Made by a program: the position numbers and the translations under genes. The notes beneath the pieces are model-generated. The model was not told the origin of the DNA. It did no database searches and was given only the letters and a program-made list of their open reading frames with translations. This document shows, in pieces, positions 9,442 to 16,995 of a DNA stretch of 64,000 bases; position 1 is the first letter of the stretch; the number at the start of each line of letters is the position of its first letter. The stretch is from Streptomyces sp. B93 (lineage in GTDB: Bacteria > Actinomycetota > Actinomycetes > Streptomycetales > Streptomycetaceae), in the NCBI RefSeq assembly GCF_018070565.1, contig NZ_JAGPXL010000013.1, positions 62,001 to 126,000 of the forward strand, in the 5' to 3' direction.

Positions 9442-10440
9442 ATGACGGAGACGGAAACCGTGCCGGCGGACCCCGGCGACCGGGCGGGGGACGCCGCCAT
9501 CCACGTCAAGGGGGTGAGCAAGCGCTACGGGAGCCGCCAGGCGCTGGACGGCGTGTCGCTGCGCGTCGCCCGGGGCGAGTTCTTCGGCCTGCTCGGACCC
9601 AACGGCGCGGGCAAGACCACCCTGGTGGAGATCATGGAAGGCCTGCGCCGGGCCGACTCGGGCACCGTCGGCGTACTGGGCGCCTCCCCCTGGCCGCGCG
9701 ATGCCGCGCTGCTGCCCCGGCTCGGTGTCCAGACCCAGTCCTCGGCGTTCTTCGTGCGCCTGACGGCACAGGAGCACCTGGCCACCGTCGCCGCCCTCTA
9801 CGGCGCGGGCCGCGCGGCGGTGGAGCGGACGCTTCAGGCCGTGGCCCTGACCCAGCAGCGCGACACGCGCGTGGAGGACCTCTCCGGAGGGCAGCGCCAG
9901 CGGCTGGCCATCGCCTCCGCCCTGGTCCACGACCCCGAGCTGATCTTCCTGGACGAGCCCACCGCCGCACTCGACCCGCAGGCCCGCCGCGACCTGTGGA
10001 ACGTCCTGCGCGCGCTGAAGGAGGCGGGCCGCACCATCGTGTACACCACGCACCACCTGGACGAGGCGGAAGCCCTCTGCGACCGGGTGGCGATCCTGGT
10101 GGACGGCCGCGTCGCCGCGCTGGACTCCCCCCGGGGGCTGGTCGGCGCCGCGGGCGCGGCGACCTCGGTGCTGCTGCCGCCGGACCGGATGACCGTGGCG
10201 CAGGCGCAGGAGGTCGAGGGCGTGGACCGCGCCGTGCTGAGCGGCGGCAGCCTCGTCCTGGAGACGCGGGTGTCGGGGAAGGTGATGTCGGCGCTCGACG
10301 CGCTCGGCGGGCTGGACGGCGTGCAGACCCGCACGGCCACCCTTGAGGACGTCTACCTCAAGCTCACCTCCCCCGCCGCGGACGGCGCCCGGCACACCCC
10401 GCAGACCCCGCAGACCCCGGACAGGGAGCACCAGACATGA
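9442..10440 (+). CDS. ABC transporter ATP-binding protein (RiPP export/immunity)
   Basis: A 332-residue ATPase of the DrrA/CcmA-like class. Walker A is GPNGAGKTT, the signature is LSGGQRQR and Walker B is LIFLDEP, followed by the H-loop TTHHLDEA. The extra C-terminal ~100 residues are usual for this class. It pairs with the membrane protein that starts on its stop codon (ATGA overlap at 10437). ATG at 9442 has GAGGAG about eight bases upstream. Given the position between a maturation protease and a cyclodehydratase, it most likely exports the modified peptide or protects the producer. Confidence 0.9.
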   Translation: MTETETVPADPGDRAGDAAIHVKGVSKRYGSRQALDGVSLRVARGEFFGLLGPNGAGKTTLVEIMEGLRRADSGTVGVLGASPWPRDAALLPRLGVQTQSSAFFVRLTAQEHLATVAALYGAGRAAVERTLQAVALTQQRDTRVEDLSGGQRQRLAIASALVHDPELIFLDEPTAALDPQARRDLWNVLRALKEAGRTIVYTTHHLDEAEALCDRVAILVDGRVAALDSPRGLVGAAGAATSVLLPPDRMTVAQAQEVEGVDRAVLSGGSLVLETRVSGKVMSALDALGGLDGVQTRTATLEDVYLKLTSPAADGARHTPQTPQTPDREHQT

Positions 10441-11192
10441 GCGCATACGGGGCACTGACGGCGGCCGGCTACCGCTCCCAGGTCCGCGACGCCTCCGCCC
10501 TCTTCTTCACCTTCGCCTTCCCGCTGGTCTTCCTGGTGGTCTTCGGGCTGATCTTCAGCGGTCAGGAGGTCGAGGAGACCGGCCGGCCCTACATCTCCTA
10601 CATCGCGCCCGGCGTGCTGTCGTGGGGCGTGGGCAACGCGGCGGTGTTCGGGATCGCGTTCACGCTGATGCAGTGGCGCCGCGACGACCTGCTGCGCCTG
10701 ATCCGCATGACGCCGACGAGTCTGCCGACGGTGCTCGCCTCCCGCTACGTGCTGGCGCTCGCCATCGGCGCCGCCCAGGCCGTGGTGTTCGTCGCGGTGG
10801 CGCTGCTGCCGCTGTTCGGGCTGGAACTGGGCCCCCGCTGGCCGCTGGCGCTGCCCGTGCTGCTGTTCGGCATCACGGCGTTCCTCTCGCTCGGGGTCAT
10901 CATCGGCTCGTACGCCGACACGCCCGAGGCGGTCGCCGCCATCGCGAACTTCCTGATGGTGCCGATGGCGTTCCTGTCCGGCTCGTTCCTGCCACTGGAC
11001 ATGATGCCGTCCTGGCTGCAGACGCTGTCGCGGGTGCTGCCGCTGCGCTACTTCAACGACGCCGTCTCCGCGTCCCTGACCGGCAGCGGCGGCCTCGGTG
11101 AGGTGGCCGCCGGATGCGGCGCCCTCGCCGCCTTCACCGTCGTCTTCGCGGCCGTGGGCCTGAAGACCTTCCGCTGGAGCAACCGGCCATGA
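10437..11192 (+). CDS. ABC-2 type transporter permease (RiPP export/immunity)
   Basis: A 251-residue integral membrane protein with about six hydrophobic segments, including LFFTFAFPLVFLVVFGLIF near the N-terminus and a late LVMVPMAFLSGSFLPL-type stretch characteristic of ABC-2 permeases. It shares ATGA overlaps with both neighbours: the ATPase upstream and the second YcaO gene downstream. Transporter and modification enzyme are therefore co-translated. Substrate specificity cannot be read from the sequence; the cluster context points to the azole peptide. Confidence 0.88.
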   Translation: MSAYGALTAAGYRSQVRDASALFFTFAFPLVFLVVFGLIFSGQEVEETGRPYISYIAPGVLSWGVGNAAVFGIAFTLMQWRRDDLLRLIRMTPTSLPTVLASRYVLALAIGAAQAVVFVAVALLPLFGLELGPRWPLALPVLLFGITAFLSLGVIIGSYADTPEAVAAIANFLMVPMAFLSGSFLPLDMMPSWLQTLSRVLPLRYFNDAVSASLTGSGGLGEVAAGCGALAAFTVVFAAVGLKTFRWSNRP

Positions 11193-13120
11193 CGACCACC
11201 CTGGCACATCAGGGCGTGCCCCTTCAGGAAGCCGGGCGGCGGCTGCGGGCGGCGCTGGCCGAGCGGTGCGCCCCCGGCCCGGGCCCCGAGGTGGTGCTCC
11301 TGGGATCGCGGGACGTGCGCGAGGACCCGCAGGCCCCGGTGCGGCCCGCCGCGCTGGTGCACCTGACCTCCCGCGAGGTGCTGGTGGGGCCGTGGGGCGG
11401 CGACGCGGACGCCGCGGCGTGCGGGACCTGCCTGGCCATGCGCTGGCAGCGGCTGCGCTCCCGTACCGAGCGGGACGCCCTGGAGACGGGCACGCCGTGG
11501 AGCCTCGCCCCGCACTGGCCGCGGCACCCGGCGTTCGTCGCGGACGCGGTGCACGCCCTGTACGAGGCAGTCACCGGCTCCCCGGCACCGGTGCCGCCCG
11601 GACCGACGCCCGCTGACCGGGCGCTGCCGCAGGTGTCCCGCCTGGACGTGGCGACCCTGACCGTGCGCACGTTCCCGCTGTACGCCGACCCGCTGTGCCC
11701 GCACTGCGGGCCCGGCGGCACGGACAGCCCCCAGCAGGCCGAACTCGCCCTGCACAGCAGGCCGAAACCGGCCGGGGACGGCTACCGGCTGCGGCCGGCG
11801 TCCTCCTACCCGCTGGCACCGGCGGCCCTGGCGAACCCGGTCACCGGCCTGCTCGGCGCCGGGACCTGGCTCAACGTCACCTCGCCGACCACCGCGCCGG
11901 TCGCCGGCAGCGTGTTCATGCGCGGCTACGCGGGCCTGACCGACGTGACCTGGAGCGGCCAGGCCAACGCCTTCGCCGCCAGCCGCGACCTGGCGTTCCT
12001 GGAAGGCCTGGAGCGGTACGCCGGCACCCACCGGCGGCGCGGGCCGAAGCTGCTCCACGCCTCGTACAACAGCCTGGGCGAGACCGCGCTCAACCCCGCC
12101 GACTGCGGCTTCTACACGGCGCGGACCTACCGCGACGACCCGCTCGTCGACCCCTTCGACCCCGACCGGCCGATCCCGTGGGTGTGGGGCTACTCCCTGC
12201 GCGACGAGCGTGCCCTGCTGGTCCCCGCCCGCCTGGTGCACTACAGCGCCGGGGTGGCCGCGGACAACTTCGTCTTCGAGTGCTCCAACGGCTGCGCGAT
12301 CGGCGGCTGCCTGGAGGAGGCGGTGCTGGGCGCGCTGCTCGAACTGATCGAACGGGACGCCTTCCTGCTCGCCTGGTACGGCGGCACCCGGCTGACGGAG
12401 ATCGACCTGGCCACGGCCGGCGACCGCACCGTCCGAGCCATGATCGACCGGGCCGCGCTCCAGGGGTACGACGTGCACGCCTTCGACAACCGGATCGACC
12501 TGGCCGTGCCGGTGGTGACCGGGCTGGCGGTACGCCGCGACGGCGGGCCGGGCCGGTACTCCTTCGGCGCCGGCGCCTCGCTGGATCCCGCCTCCGCGCT
12601 GGAGGGGGCCCTGTCGGAGGTGCTGACGTACATACCGCACCTGCCGGGCCAGGTGCGCGAGCGGCAGGGCGAACTGGAGGCGATGGCCGCCGACTTCAGC
12701 AGGGTGCTGCACCTGAAGGACCACGCCCAGCTGTACGGCCTGCCCGCCATGGCGGTGCACGTGGCGCCGTACCACGAGCCCCGGGCGGTGCGGCCGATGG
12801 CGCAGGTGTACGCGTCGTGGGAGGGCTCCGGCCGGCCGCGCACCGGCGACCTGGCCGACGATGTGGCCTTGTGCCGCGACGAGTTGGTCCGGGCCGGGCT
12901 CGATGTGATCGTCGTGGACCAGACCACGCCGGAGCAGCGGCGCATGGGGCTGCGCACGGTGTGCGCGCTGGCTCCCGGGCTGCTGCCCATCGACTTCGGC
13001 TGGTCGCGGCAGCGCGCGCTGGACATGCCCCGGCTGCGCACGGCGGCCCGTCGCGGCGGGCTGCGCGACACGGACCTGGAGGAGGGGGAGATCCGCCGGG
13101 TGCCGCATCCGTTCCCCTGA
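11189..13120 (+). CDS. YcaO-type azoline cyclodehydratase (SagD family), copy 2
   Basis: A 643-residue homologue of the YcaO at 950-2875, with the same layout: an N-terminal docking region with Cys pairs (CGTCLAMRW; CPHCGPGG), then the YcaO motifs LEGLERYAG, CSNGCAIGGCLEEAV and IERDAFLLAWY, and the same PHPFP C-terminus. All ATP-binding glutamates and the proline tail look intact, so both copies should be active. Two intact cyclodehydratases in one cluster could divide the work between Cys and Ser/Thr, or between core positions. ATG at 11189 overlaps the permease stop (ATGA). The gene is convergent with the precursor gene. Confidence 0.9.
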   Translation: MTTTLAHQGVPLQEAGRRLRAALAERCAPGPGPEVVLLGSRDVREDPQAPVRPAALVHLTSREVLVGPWGGDADAAACGTCLAMRWQRLRSRTERDALETGTPWSLAPHWPRHPAFVADAVHALYEAVTGSPAPVPPGPTPADRALPQVSRLDVATLTVRTFPLYADPLCPHCGPGGTDSPQQAELALHSRPKPAGDGYRLRPASSYPLAPAALANPVTGLLGAGTWLNVTSPTTAPVAGSVFMRGYAGLTDVTWSGQANAFAASRDLAFLEGLERYAGTHRRRGPKLLHASYNSLGETALNPADCGFYTARTYRDDPLVDPFDPDRPIPWVWGYSLRDERALLVPARLVHYSAGVAADNFVFECSNGCAIGGCLEEAVLGALLELIERDAFLLAWYGGTRLTEIDLATAGDRTVRAMIDRAALQGYDVHAFDNRIDLAVPVVTGLAVRRDGGPGRYSFGAGASLDPASALEGALSEVLTYIPHLPGQVRERQGELEAMAADFSRVLHLKDHAQLYGLPAMAVHVAPYHEPRAVRPMAQVYASWEGSGRPRTGDLADDVALCRDELVRAGLDVIVVDQTTPEQRRMGLRTVCALAPGLLPIDFGWSRQRALDMPRLRTAARRGGLRDTDLEEGEIRRVPHPFP

Positions 13121-13168
13121 CCCGTCGCACGGTGACGGCCGGGCGCGCTCCCGGGGGACGGAGCGACG

Positions 13169-13182
13169 CCCGGCGCGCCGGG
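13169..13182. terminator. GC-rich dyad between convergent YcaO and precursor genes
   Basis: A 14-bp perfect palindrome (CCCGGCGCGCCGGG) lies in the 71-base gap between the stop of the second YcaO gene and the stop of the precursor gene. The position suits a shared terminator for the two convergent transcripts, but there is no T-tract and the region is GC-rich anyway. Confidence 0.3.
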
Positions 13183-13191
13183 GCCCGGCGG

Positions 13192-13368
13192 TCAGGCGCT
13201 GCAGGAGGTGGTGCTGGTGGTGGAGGAGCAGGTCGAGGTGGAGGAGCAGCTCGTGGAACCGGCGAGGACGACCTCGCTGGCGTCCGAGTAGTCCGAGATC
13301 TCGAAGGTCTCCGACTCCAGTTCCAGGATCTCGTCGGCGAGGGCGGCGAGAGTCGACTTGTCGGCCAT
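13192..13368 (-). CDS. Thiopeptide-type RiPP precursor peptide
   Basis: A 58-residue precursor. The acidic leader (MADKSTLAALADEILELE then SETFEISDYSDAS) matches the pattern of thiazolylpeptide bacteriocin leaders. After EVVLA come 22 residues with three Cys, ten Ser and seven Thr, ending TSCSA; only Gly and the last Ala are not modifiable. It is the obvious substrate for the YcaO, SagB-type and LanB-type enzymes on the other strand. The ATG at 13368 is preferred over the in-frame GTG at 13374, because AGGAG (13378-13374) sits five bases before the ATG and overlaps the GTG. The leader/core boundary is inferred. The gene has its own promoter region, shared with the M20 peptidase gene. Confidence 0.9.
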   Translation of the reverse strand: MADKSTLAALADEILELESETFEISDYSDASEVVLAGSTSCSSTSTCSSTTSTTSCSA

Positions 13369-13456
13369 GGTCACTCCTGAGGTGAGGTCACCCCCGGGCG
13401 GGTCCCGGGGTGTTCGGCCCCTTCATTGCAGCGGTCGCCGCTGACGCATCCGGGTG

Positions 13457-13509
13457 CCGTCCGCTGTCAGGGCGCTGTCGTGCGGTGACAGCGCCCTGAC
13501 AGCGGACGG
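13457..13509. promoter_or_regulatory. Perfect 23-bp inverted repeat between precursor and M20 peptidase genes
   Basis: The left arm 13457-13479 and right arm 13487-13509 are exact reverse complements, separated by a 7-base loop (GTGCGGT). The repeat lies in the region from which the precursor (minus) and the peptidase (plus) diverge, 89 bases from the precursor start and 26 bases from the peptidase start. It could be an operator, an RNA hairpin in the peptidase leader, or an insulating terminator. There is no following T-run on either strand. Confidence 0.7.
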
Positions 13510-13535
13510 TCACCGGGACGCCGGAGCATGTCCGG

Positions 13536-14840
13536 GTGAACACAGCGGCGGCCCTTCCCCCGGACACGTACGGCCTGGTCCTGCGGCAGTTGGACGCCGC
13601 GGTACTGCGCCCGCTCACCGTCTTCGCGATGGACCTCCACCAACATCCGGAGCCCTCCGGTGAGGAGGTGCGTACCGCGGCCCGCCTCGCCGACGCGCTG
13701 GCGGCGCAGGGGTACGCGGTGACGCGGGGTGTCGGCGGTCACGGTGTGGTCGGCGTCCTCACCAACGGCGAGGGTCCGCGTGTCTACCTGCGGGCCGAAC
13801 TGGACGCCTTGCCGGTCCGGGAACGGACCGGCCTGCCCTACGCCGCCCAGGGCCCCTGCATGCACGCCTGCGGGCATGACCTGCATACGGCCGCGCTGCT
13901 CGGCGCCGCGACGCTGCTGGCCCGGGCGCGGGCGCACTGGCAGGGCACGGTGGTGGCCGTCGGCCAGCCCGCCGAGGAGACGCTGACCGGCGCGCGGGCC
14001 ATGCTGGAGGACGGTCTCTACGCCCGCTTCGGCCGCCCCGACGCGGTGCTCGCCCAGCACAGCGCCCCGCTCCTGGGCGGCATGGTGGCCCACGGGTACG
14101 GGCAGCCCCTGCTGGCCGGCAGCGCCGAACTGGACGTCACCCTGCACGGCCGGGGCGGGCACGCCGGGGCGCCGCACCTGACCGTGGACCCGGTACTCGC
14201 CGCGGCGGCGGTGGTCCTGCGGCTCCAGGGCATCGTGTCCCGCGAGAGCGCACCCGCGGAGCAGACGACCGTCACCGTCGGCCGGCTCCAGGCCGGCGCG
14301 CACAGCGGCGTCGTACCGGACAGCGCCTCGCTCGGCATCACCGTCCGCGCGCTGCACCCGGCCTCGGTGGAGCGTCTGGTGGCCGCCGTCGAGCGTGTCG
14401 TACGGGCCGAGTCGGCGGCGTCGGGCTGCCCGCGGGACGCCGGGATCACGGTGGTCTCACGCTCCCCCGCCCTGCTCCCGGACCCGGAGGTGACCGCGCT
14501 GGCGCGCGAGGCCCACCGGCAGGTGCTGGGCGCCGAGCGGGTCGTGCCGTGGGCGCCGTCGATGGCGACGGAGGACTTCGGCCTCTACGGCGACGCCGGC
14601 CGGGAGATCCACGGCTGCGCCGGGGTCCGTCTGGGCTACTGGATGGTCGGCACGGTGGGGCCCCGCCAGTGGGCCGCCACCAGCGGCACGAGCACCGCCG
14701 AACGGCTCGCGTCCCTGCCCCCGAACCACTCCCCCGCCTTCGCCCCGCACCTGCCGCTCGCCCTGCCCTCGGCGACCAGGGCCCTGACCACGGCGGCGCT
14801 CGCCGTGCTTCACTCCGACACATGGTCCATGGTTTCCTGA
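13536..14840 (+). CDS. M20D-family metallopeptidase/amidohydrolase
   Basis: A 434-residue zinc amidohydrolase. The motifs MDLHQHPEPSGEE, CMHACGHDLHTA (metal-binding His/Asp), GQPAEET (catalytic Glu pair), GGHAGAPH in the dimerisation lid and ATEDFG near the end identify the M20D group, which hydrolyses N-acyl amino acids or small peptides. It starts at GTG 13536 and diverges from the RiPP precursor across a long inverted repeat. It may trim the leader, remove an N-terminal residue of the product, or act in resistance; it could also be unrelated to the cluster. Its stop codon lies inside the palindrome before the metal-sensor gene. Confidence 0.8.
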   Translation: MNTAAALPPDTYGLVLRQLDAAVLRPLTVFAMDLHQHPEPSGEEVRTAARLADALAAQGYAVTRGVGGHGVVGVLTNGEGPRVYLRAELDALPVRERTGLPYAAQGPCMHACGHDLHTAALLGAATLLARARAHWQGTVVAVGQPAEETLTGARAMLEDGLYARFGRPDAVLAQHSAPLLGGMVAHGYGQPLLAGSAELDVTLHGRGGHAGAPHLTVDPVLAAAAVVLRLQGIVSRESAPAEQTTVTVGRLQAGAHSGVVPDSASLGITVRALHPASVERLVAAVERVVRAESAASGCPRDAGITVVSRSPALLPDPEVTALAREAHRQVLGAERVVPWAPSMATEDFGLYGDAGREIHGCAGVRLGYWMVGTVGPRQWAATSGTSTAERLASLPPNHSPAFAPHLPLALPSATRALTTAALAVLHSDTWSMVS

Positions 14841-14848
14841 ATTCAGGA
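14835..14848. promoter_or_regulatory. 14-bp palindromic operator candidate for the ArsR/CmtR gene
   Basis: TCCTGAATTCAGGA is a perfect palindrome 20 bases before the ArsR-family start codon. It contains the M20 stop codon. AT-centred dyads of this kind at the promoter are usual for self-repressing ArsR sensors. Confidence 0.5.
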
Positions 14849-14867
14849 TCTCGTGTACTTTCGGGGG

Positions 14868-15203
14868 ATGCTGACCGCTGCCTCCGACATCGAGGTGCTG
14901 GCCCGGTTCGGGCGCGCTCTCGCCGACCCGATCCGCTGCCGCATCCTGCTCGCCCTGTGCGAGAACCCCGCCTACCCCGCCGGCCTCGCCGACGCCATCG
15001 GCATCTCCCGCACCCGGCTGTCGAACCACCTGGCATGCCTGCGCGACTGTGGCCTGGTCGTCACCGTCCCCGACGGCCGCCGCATCCGCTACGAACTCGC
15101 CGACGCACGCCTCGGCCGCGCCCTCGGCCACCTGCGCACCGCCGTGGTCGCCGTCGAGACCGACCGCGCCTGCCCGGACGCCGGCGAGAAGGGCTGCTGC
15201 TGA
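14868..15203 (+). CDS. ArsR-family metal sensor, CmtR type
   Basis: A 111-residue winged-helix repressor. Helix-turn-helix residues GISRTRLSNHLACLRDCGLV are visible. From the ATG at 14868 the cysteines fall at 57, 61 and 102, the positions known for the Cd/Pb ligands of mycobacterial CmtR. This numbering supports ATG 14868 over the GTG at 14853. The C-terminus ends in two more cysteines (GCC). It is followed two bases later by a cation transporter gene, giving a sensor-transporter operon whose transcription should be derepressed by metal. The palindrome just upstream is the likely operator. Confidence 0.85.
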   Translation: MLTAASDIEVLARFGRALADPIRCRILLALCENPAYPAGLADAIGISRTRLSNHLACLRDCGLVVTVPDGRRIRYELADARLGRALGHLRTAVVAVETDRACPDAGEKGCC

Positions 15204-15205
15204 CC

Positions 15206-15916
15206 ATGACCGCCGAGACAACGGTGTTCCCCGGCCCCGCCCCGGCCCGCCGTGAAGCGCTCACCCGCCGCATACGCCTGCTCGTCGCGGCCACCCTCAC
15301 CTACAACATCGTCGAGGCGGCCGTCGCCCTCACCGCCGGCACCCTCGCCTCTTCCACCGCACTGATCGGCTTCGGCCTCGACTCCGTCATCGAGGTCTCC
15401 TCCGCCGCCGCGGTCGCCTGGCAGTTCTCCGCCTCCGACCCCGCCCTGCGCGAGGCACGCGAACAGGCCGTCCTGCGGATCATCGCCACCTCCTTCTTCG
15501 CGCTCGCCGTGTACGTCACCGTCGGCGCGGTCCGCGCGCTGGCCGGGAGTGGCGAAGCAGAACGCTCCCTTCCCGGCATCGTCATGGCCGCCCTGTCCCT
15601 GGCCGTCATGCCGTTCCTGTCCGCGGCCCAGCGCCGCGCCGGGCGCGAACTGGGTTCCGCCAGCGCGGTCGCCGACTCCAAACAGACGCTGCTGTGCACG
15701 TACCTGTCCGCCGCGCTCCTGGCCGGTCTGGTTCTCAACGCCGCCCTCGGCTGGTCCTGGGCCGACCCCGCCGCCGCCCTCGTCATCGCCGCCGTCGCCG
15801 CCAAGGAGGGCCGCGACGCCTGGCGGGGCAAGGGATGCTGTACGCCGTTGACAGCCGCCTCCCCCCACCGGCGGCGCGGGACGGACACCGGCTGCCGCCA
15901 GAGCCGCGCCTGCTGA
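15206..15916 (+). CDS. Cation transporter, CDF-like membrane protein
   Basis: A 236-residue membrane protein with about five or six hydrophobic segments. GFGLDSVIEVSSA early and ASAVADSKQTLLC midway resemble the Asp-containing metal sites of cation diffusion facilitators; the C-terminal cytosolic domain is very short. The tail is Cys/Arg-rich (KGCC, then GCRQSRAC). With the CmtR-type sensor directly upstream, efflux of Cd, Pb or Zn is the best guess. ATG 15206 follows the previous stop by two bases. The specific metal is not evident. Confidence 0.72.
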   Translation: MTAETTVFPGPAPARREALTRRIRLLVAATLTYNIVEAAVALTAGTLASSTALIGFGLDSVIEVSSAAAVAWQFSASDPALREAREQAVLRIIATSFFALAVYVTVGAVRALAGSGEAERSLPGIVMAALSLAVMPFLSAAQRRAGRELGSASAVADSKQTLLCTYLSAALLAGLVLNAALGWSWADPAAALVIAAVAAKEGRDAWRGKGCCTPLTAASPHRRRGTDTGCRQSRAC

Positions 15917-16011
15917 CTTCACTCAAGAGCTTGGTGGGAGACAGGAGCAGGTTCACTGCCGTACAACGGGCCGCCGGGCCGCTCAGCAACGCCAGCAGCC
16001 AGGCGGCACGC

Positions 16012-16995
16012 TCACCGCAGGACGTCTCCGGCCGCCAGGAACGTCTCCAGTTCGCCGCGCGTCGGCAGCAGTTCGCAGTCGCCCGGCACAGACACCGCGT
16101 AGGCGCCCATCGCGCAGGCCGTCCGCAGGCGCTGGACCCCATCGGCGCCTCTCAGGCGTTCGGCGAGGTATCCGGCCACGAAAGCGTCACCAGCTCCGAC
16201 GGTGTCGACGACGGCGGAAACAGGCAGTGCCGGCTCGGCGTACATCGCGTCTTCGATGCGGGCGGTGCATCCTCGGGAGCCGGTCTTGACGACAGCCTCC
16301 CCCGGCCCCATCGCCGCGAGGCCCAGAGCCAGGTCCTCGGGGGTTTCGGCGGGTGAACCGAGGACGAGTTGGGCCTCCTCGACGCCGGCGAAGACGATGT
16401 CCGCCTCCGCGACGAGCCGTTGCAGCTCACGCCGGGCGGTGTCACGGTCCCAGAGCTTGCTGCGGTAGTTCACATCGACGCTGACCGGGACGTTGTGCGC
16501 CTTCGCCGTGGTGACGGCGTGCCAGGTGGCCTGGCGGGCGGAGGCGCTGAGGGCCGGCGTGATGCCGCTCAGGTGCAGGATCGCGGCTCGCTGGACAGCC
16601 TCGGCGGGAATGTCACGGGGGGTGAGACGGGAACCTGCCGATCCGGTGCGGTGGTAGTCGACGTGGACCACGCCCGCGGCCCGGTGGTGACGGATCATAA
16701 GGCCGGTGAAGGAGGTGTCGCGGACCGCGAAGGTCCGGACACCCTCAGCACGCAGACGGCGTCCGACGAGGTCTCCGGCCGCGTCGCTTCCCACGCGGCC
16801 GATCCAGGTGACCGGGGCTCCCAGGCGCGCGGCGCCGACGGCCGTGTTGCTCTCGGCACCGCCGATGCCGAAGGTGAGATCGCGCGTGTGCTCCAGGGTG
16901 CCGATCGTGTTGGCGGTGATCAGCCCCATCGTCTCTCCGAACGTGAGCAGGCCACCCGGGGTCTGCGGGGTGTGCGCGGTGCGGTGCTGGGTCAC
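16012..16995 (-). CDS. kdgK: PfkB-family sugar kinase, probable 2-keto-3-deoxygluconate kinase
   Basis: A 327-residue ribokinase-fold kinase. The motifs GIGGAESNTAVGAARLG (substrate/oxyanion Gly region) and DTVGAGDAFVAGYLAE (catalytic Asp and anion hole) are clear. In the alginate pathway it should phosphorylate KDG to KDPG, the substrate of the aldolase encoded just upstream. The start is GTG 16995, overlapping the aldolase stop as GTGA; a longer frame upstream is only read-through of the aldolase gene. KDG specificity rests on the neighbourhood, since other PfkB sugar kinases share these motifs. Confidence 0.85.
   Translation of the reverse strand: MTQHRTAHTPQTPGGLLTFGETMGLITANTIGTLEHTRDLTFGIGGAESNTAVGAARLGAPVTWIGRVGSDAAGDLVGRRLRAEGVRTFAVRDTSFTGLMIRHHRAAGVVHVDYHRTGSAGSRLTPRDIPAEAVQRAAILHLSGITPALSASARQATWHAVTTAKAHNVPVSVDVNYRSKLWDRDTARRELQRLVAEADIVFAGVEEAQLVLGSPAETPEDLALGLAAMGPGEAVVKTGSRGCTARIEDAMYAEPALPVSAVVDTVGAGDAFVAGYLAERLRGADGVQRLRTACAMGAYAVSVPGDCELLPTRGELETFLAAGDVLR

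Noticed and set aside
1..13368. Naming the product as a true pyridine-containing thiopeptide
   Set aside because: Only one LanB C-terminal-type protein is visible and no second [4+2] enzyme is in the window, so the macrocycle cannot be claimed.
13369..13374. GTG at 13374 as start of the precursor gene
   Set aside because: The Shine-Dalgarno AGGAG overlaps this GTG; the ATG at 13368 is correctly spaced.
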